A stretch of 64,000 nucleotides of DNA, taken from NCBI RefSeq assembly GCF_024055715.1, contig NZ_JAMXMV010000006.1, positions 310,001 through 374,000 on the forward strand. The letters are read 5' to 3'. Of the stretch, positions 60,662 through 64,000 are shown one piece after another. This DNA is from Actinoallomurus soli (lineage in GTDB: Bacteria; Actinomycetota; Actinomycetes; Streptosporangiales; Streptosporangiaceae). Both the position numbers and the translations under genes were made by a program. Below the pieces are notes generated by a model. That model saw nothing but the letters and a program-made list of their open reading frames with translations. It did no database searches and was not told where the DNA came from. Within the stretch, counting starts at the first letter, position 1, and each line of letters opens with the position of its first letter.

Positions 60662-62326
60662 TCATCCGGAGGGCTGCTGGAATCCGGTGAAGTCGAAGGT
60701 GGCGAGCATGTGATCGACGACGGTGTCGTACCTGCTGTCGAGGGCCGAATAGATCCAGAGCTTCGTCACCGGCAGCCACCAGACCCGAAACTTCATCTGG
60801 GTGCCGTCCGAGTCCGTTGACAGGAACTCGCGGTACAGCGCTTTGTGGCTACCGACGTAGGCGGTACCTGCCCGTGTGAAGGTTCCCGGAATCGAACCAG
60901 CGTCAACGGTGCTGGTGTTGGCCCATCCGACGGACGCGCCGATCTGCCGTCTCCAGTCGGCTTCTGAGTCGAGCTTCGTCGGGCCCAGGCTGAACGTCAG
61001 CGCGCCGCGGCACATCGCCATCCCCGCAGGGGTGACGGTGGGCGGGAGTAGGCACAGGAAGTCCGGCGAATCACTCGGCGAGAGGTCCGGGAAACCGTTG
61101 TTCCAGTCTCCGGGCGCGTAGAAGACGATGCCTGAAAGATTCTCCGGCTGCCATGACGACGGCGGGGAGAAGGTGGGGATCGGGTCGGCGGAGGTCACGG
61201 ACGCCCGGGGTGTCGCCGACGTCGCAAGAGAAGCGGGCGGCGTCGGCGATGGGCTGTCGGCGTTGATCAGGAGCCGGTGGGATGTAGATCGCGGGAGCGC
61301 CGTCTTGGCCGGTCGGTTCACCATCACGACGGCGGCCGCGGTCGATGCGAGGACGGCGGCCGCGGCGATACCGCCGATCGCCGCGGTCCGTCGTGAGAAA
61401 CGGGGTGCCCGGCTCCATGAGACCGTAGCGGGGAGTGCTCGCGCGAGGGGATCCCATCCGGTCTCGAGGATGGTCGTCGCCACCTGCGTCGCGTCGTCCG
61501 CAGGCACTTCGCCCAGTTCGGCCAATGCTTCGATGAGCGCTTGCACGGTGGGCCGGTCGGCCGGATCCTTGGCCAGCGCGGAAGAGACCAGGCCCCGGAG
61601 AGGGTCTGGGATGCCGTCGAGATTCGGCTCCTCCTTCAGGACCCGATGGGCCATGACCTCGATGGAGCCGGTTCCCAGCGGTGGCCGGCCCGTCGCCGCG
61701 AACGCGATGACCGCCCCCCACCCGTACACGTCGCTGGCCGGACCGATCTCATCGCCCCGGTACTGCTCCGGACTGGCCCAGCCCGACGAACCGACGAAGA
61801 CGTGCGTCACGGTGATGGCTGTCTCGTCCAAGGCCCGGGCGATCCCGAAGTCCAGGACCTTCGGGCCGTCCGGCGACAAGATGACATTGCCGGGTTTCAG
61901 ATCACGGTGGATGACACCCGCGCGGTGAATGACCGCAAGAGCTTCGGCGACGCCGACCGCGACGGACAGCAACGCCGTGCCGTGCAACGGACCGGTTCGG
62001 CCGATATGGGCGTTCAAAGTCGGTCCGGGAACATATGAGGTCGCCAGCCATGGACGAGCTGTTTCGGTGTCCGCCGCGAGGAACTGAGCCACGCAGGCGC
62101 CCTCGACTCGCGAGAGGAGGGCCACCTCGCGCCGGAAGCGCTCGCGGAACTGCGCGTCGGCTGCGTACTCGGGCCTGATGAGTTTGAGCGCGGCGCGGGT
62201 GCCTGAGCGCCTTGCCGCGTAAACGACGCCCATGCCGCCCTCGCCGAGGCGGCCGACGACCCGGTACGGACCGATCTTGCGGGGATCGTGGCGCTGTAGG
62301 GGTAGCAGGGCATCATCCAACGCCAC
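60662..62326 (-). CDS. Membrane Ser/Thr protein kinase (PknB-like)
   Basis: A 554-residue kinase: glycine loop GRLGEGGMGVVY, Lys48 in AALKLI, HRDLKPGN (140-147), DFG (159-161) and GSSGWASPEQYRGDEIGPASDVYGWG. One membrane helix at about 313-335 (AAIGGIAAAAVLASTAAAVVM) leads to a Ser/Pro/Thr linker and a ~180-residue outer domain with Cys in DFLCLLPP and AMCRGALTF. The outer domain has no PASTA repeats. Divergent from the MetE-like gene. Confidence 0.9.
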   Translation of the reverse strand: MALDDALLPLQRHDPRKIGPYRVVGRLGEGGMGVVYAARRSGTRAALKLIRPEYAADAQFRERFRREVALLSRVEGACVAQFLAADTETARPWLATSYVPGPTLNAHIGRTGPLHGTALLSVAVGVAEALAVIHRAGVIHRDLKPGNVILSPDGPKVLDFGIARALDETAITVTHVFVGSSGWASPEQYRGDEIGPASDVYGWGAVIAFAATGRPPLGTGSIEVMAHRVLKEEPNLDGIPDPLRGLVSSALAKDPADRPTVQALIEALAELGEVPADDATQVATTILETGWDPLARALPATVSWSRAPRFSRRTAAIGGIAAAAVLASTAAAVVMVNRPAKTALPRSTSHRLLINADSPSPTPPASLATSATPRASVTSADPIPTFSPPSSWQPENLSGIVFYAPGDWNNGFPDLSPSDSPDFLCLLPPTVTPAGMAMCRGALTFSLGPTKLDSEADWRRQIGASVGWANTSTVDAGSIPGTFTRAGTAYVGSHKALYREFLSTDSDGTQMKFRVWWLPVTKLWIYSALDSRYDTVVDHMLATFDFTGFQQPSG

Positions 62327-62503
62327 GTCACCGCTCCCGAATTATGTGAAGGTTCAACGAACTTACTTTTATATCGGGATATCTACGGTTTCAGGAGGGC
62401 AGCAGTGCCACGATTCGGAAGTCGGCGGCCGGTGGCCTGTCCTGGACACCGGCAGTTGCGCGTAGCGATTGTCGCCTCGCATTACGTTATCTACGCTCAC
62501 GGC

Positions 62504-63568
62504 ATGGCGATTCCGACAGAACCGATCGGCAGCATCCCCCGATCCCCGCAGCTACTGACCGCCATGGCCGCGCACGCCGCAGGAGAGATCGACGACGCGC
62601 GGCTGGCCGCCGCGCAGGACGAGGCCGTACGCGACACCATCCAGCGTCTCGAGGCGATCGGTGCGCCGGTCGTCACCGATGGCGAGCAGGCCAAACCCAG
62701 CTTCGCGACCTACCCGATCGCCGGCCTCGCCGATCTGGCGCCCGACGGAGCAGTGATCCCGTTCGCCGACGGCCACCAGCGACAGTTGCCCGTCCTGACC
62801 GCCGGCCCGTTCCGCTATCAGGTTCACGCCGACCGCTACTACACGGCCGCGGCGCGGCACGCGACGGTGCCGGTCAAGCAGAGCGTCATCGCCGCGTCCG
62901 CGCTCAGCCTCCTCTACCCACCGGCGGGCATTCCCGGGTACACCCGCGAGGAGTTCCTGGCCGATCTCACCGACGAGGTGGAGGCCGACATCCGCGGTCC
63001 GCTGGAGGCGGGAGCGCATGTGGTCCAGCTCGACTTCACCGAAGGGCGTCTGTCGCTCAAGCTGGATCCGAGCGGCGGCGTGCTGGATGAGTTCATCGCG
63101 CTCAACAACCGGGTTCTGGAGCGCTTCACCGACGTCGAACGTGCCCGGATCGGGGTGCACACGTGCCCGGGCGGAGACCAGGACTCGACGCACAGCCTGG
63201 ACATCGACTACGCGGGTCTCCTGCCCAAGCTGTTCCAGCTGAAGGCGGGCAACTTCTACATCCAGCTGGCCAGCGAGGCCGACCCGGACAAGGTCCTGGC
63301 GATCGCCGCCGAGCACCTTCCCGCCCACGCCCGGCTCTTCGTCGGCGTCATCGATCCGATCGACCCACGCGTGGAAACCCCCGAACAGGTCCGTGACCGC
63401 ATCCTGGCGGCCGCCCGGCACCTGCCGCCCGAGCGCCTGGGCACCTGTGACGACTGCGGCTTCTCGCCCTTCGCCGACGACACCTCCACCTCCCGCGAGA
63501 CCGCCTTCGCCAAGATCGCCGCCCGCGTCGAGGGCACCGCCCTCGCCGCCCGGCAGCTCGGACTCTGA
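62504..63568 (+). CDS. MetE-like cobalamin-independent methyltransferase
   Basis: A 354-residue protein matching the C-terminal barrel of methionine synthase MetE: PRSPQLLTAMAAHAAGEID, DGEQAKPSFATY, QLDFTEGRLSLKLD, zinc ligands in IGVHTCPGGDQDS (His-x-Cys) and GTCDDCGFSPFADD (Cys). Such short proteins are core MetE-type methyltransferases or epoxyalkane:CoM-like enzymes; the methyl donor and acceptor here are unknown. ATG 62504 starts the family-like region; the frame is open further upstream without homology. A long stem-loop follows. Confidence 0.85.
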   Translation: MAIPTEPIGSIPRSPQLLTAMAAHAAGEIDDARLAAAQDEAVRDTIQRLEAIGAPVVTDGEQAKPSFATYPIAGLADLAPDGAVIPFADGHQRQLPVLTAGPFRYQVHADRYYTAAARHATVPVKQSVIAASALSLLYPPAGIPGYTREEFLADLTDEVEADIRGPLEAGAHVVQLDFTEGRLSLKLDPSGGVLDEFIALNNRVLERFTDVERARIGVHTCPGGDQDSTHSLDIDYAGLLPKLFQLKAGNFYIQLASEADPDKVLAIAAEHLPAHARLFVGVIDPIDPRVETPEQVRDRILAAARHLPPERLGTCDDCGFSPFADDTSTSRETAFAKIAARVEGTALAARQLGL

Positions 63569-63572
63569 GTCG

Positions 63573-63629
63573 GCAATGTCGAGAGCAGTTCGGCGTGGTG
63601 ACCCCTCGCCGGGCTGCTTTCGACATTGC
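63573..63629 (+). terminator. Long stem-loop after the MetE-like gene
   Basis: 16-bp arms GCAATGTCGAGAGCAG (63573-63588) and 63614-63629 with one G-T pair, plus an inner CGGCG/CGCCG stem. It lies between convergent genes. Confidence 0.75.
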
Positions 63630-63707
63630 ACGCGGCACCTGGTCCGGGAGAGCACCCCTCCCGGCGCCTTGGCGGCGGCCGGGTGGGGCGTCGTCGCCCC
63701 GTGACGG

Positions 63708-64000
63708 CTAGAGGAGAGCGGGTCGCGTCGCGGCGGTCGCGGCGGAGGGAGCCGGTGCGGTCGGGTTCGGCTCCGGGTTGGCCTGGCAGACGGCGTCAGT
63801 GCCCTTCTTGGACGCCGGGCGGGTGCCGTCCCGCAGGTAGGAACTGACGTAGTCGTTGAGGCAGGCGTTGCCGTTGGCCGACAGCGACGCGTCCACGTTG
63901 TCGCCGCCGCGCTCCAGGATGAGCCGGGAGTTCGGGAACAGCCTGTGCGTCTCGTAGGCGCCGCCGACCGAGTGCACGGCGTCGTTCTCCGGCTGTACCA
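63708..64000 (-). CDS. TAP-like (tripeptidyl aminopeptidase) C-terminal domain, partial
   Basis: The last ~97 residues of an alpha/beta hydrolase are visible: AVHSVGGAYETHRLFPNSRLILERGGDN then NACLNDYVSSYLRDGTRPAS, the TAP_C pattern seen in secreted actinomycete aminopeptidases. The usual His near GHG is not obvious here (GGDNVDAS), so the end of the active site may differ. The 5' part is beyond the right edge. An Ala/Pro/Thr tail ends the protein. Confidence 0.75.
   Translation of the reverse strand, partial: VQPENDAVHSVGGAYETHRLFPNSRLILERGGDNVDASLSANGNACLNDYVSSYLRDGTRPASKKGTDAVCQANPEPNPTAPAPSAATAATRPALL

Noticed and set aside
62552-63655. 367-codon minus-strand frame
   Set aside because: Antisense to the MetE-like gene, which has zinc motifs and codon bias on the plus strand.

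Overview
The window is high-GC DNA with dense third-position G/C coding, about 70% GC by eye. Several families point to a sporulating or filamentous actinomycete: a bacterial proteasome activator (Bpa), a DinB/mycothiol-isomerase-like protein, SigE-type small sigma factors, a chaplin-like wall protein, a proline-rich MinD/ParA ATPase and many TetR/MarR/LysR regulators. The Thermomonosporaceae/Streptosporangiales group fits best, but that is inference. No phage, integrase, transposase, rRNA or CRISPR array was found. Three tRNAs are present: Ser-UGA, Ser-GCU and Arg-ACG.

Layout. 1-3.5 kb: bpa (cut by the left edge) with a quinone reductase, then a MinD/ParA ATPase carrying a ~400-residue disordered leader. 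3.5-8.5 kb: tRNA-Ser, MOSC protein, small membrane proteins, an M15-type lipoprotein, and a MarR/pirin divergent pair sharing a duplicated palindrome. 8.7-12.2 kb: a transporter/RpiR/PanE-like cassette and a DUF1801 protein. 12.3-14.6 kb: a three-gene operon (LLM flavin oxidoreductase, DinB-like protein, TetR) with ATGA overlaps, whose middle gene carries a one-base frameshift. 14.7-16.5 kb: an AAA ATPase flanked by clusters of CTACGG/CTAG motifs, then a decayed gene. 16.6-22.5 kb: redox genes (two MDR reductases, a beheaded SDR, a SnoaL-like protein, a TetR with two matching operators, a broken GlxA-type regulator, an FAD monooxygenase).

22.7-27.3 kb: a MauE-like membrane protein translationally coupled to a double-psi-barrel protein, opposite a SigE-family sigma factor; acyl-CoA ligase; tRNA-Ser. 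27.5-35 kb: lipoprotein, LysR, a MarR/hydrolase pair with duplicated operators, secreted phospholipase-D-like protein, GNAT, aldo/keto reductase, adenosine deaminase-like enzyme. 35.5-45.1 kb: envelope and storage genes (chaplin-like protein with CxxxC repeats, NlpC/P60 hydrolase, orphan response regulator, cyanophycinase-cyanophycin synthetase operon, Methyltransf_19 protein, class III cyclase-like protein, membrane-anchored sigma factor).

45.5-48.5 kb is an accessory stretch next to tRNA-Arg: a small ORF, a tandem-repeat protein ending in a zinc-finger-like motif, a decayed gene, a SUKH-type protein and an anti-sigma-like ATPase. 48.5-64 kb: a large LuxR-type ATPase regulator with a frameshifted AraC gene upstream, an MDR reductase behind two near-perfect palindromes followed by an Old-Yellow-Enzyme remnant, aldo/keto reductase, LysR, secreted proteins, alpha/beta hydrolases, an epoxide hydrolase/MarR pair sharing a 30-bp dyad, a membrane Ser/Thr kinase, a MetE-like methyltransferase, and a TAP-like hydrolase cut by the right edge.

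The recurrent theme is small detoxification or redox units, each beside its own regulator, with recognisable palindromic operators at five loci. At least three regulator-linked genes are broken by single-base frameshifts, which is either decay or residual sequencing error. No coherent new multi-gene system was found. The best candidates for something undescribed are the motif-flanked AAA ATPase, the chaplin-like CxxxC protein, the membrane-tethered sigma factor, and the DPBB/MauE pair.
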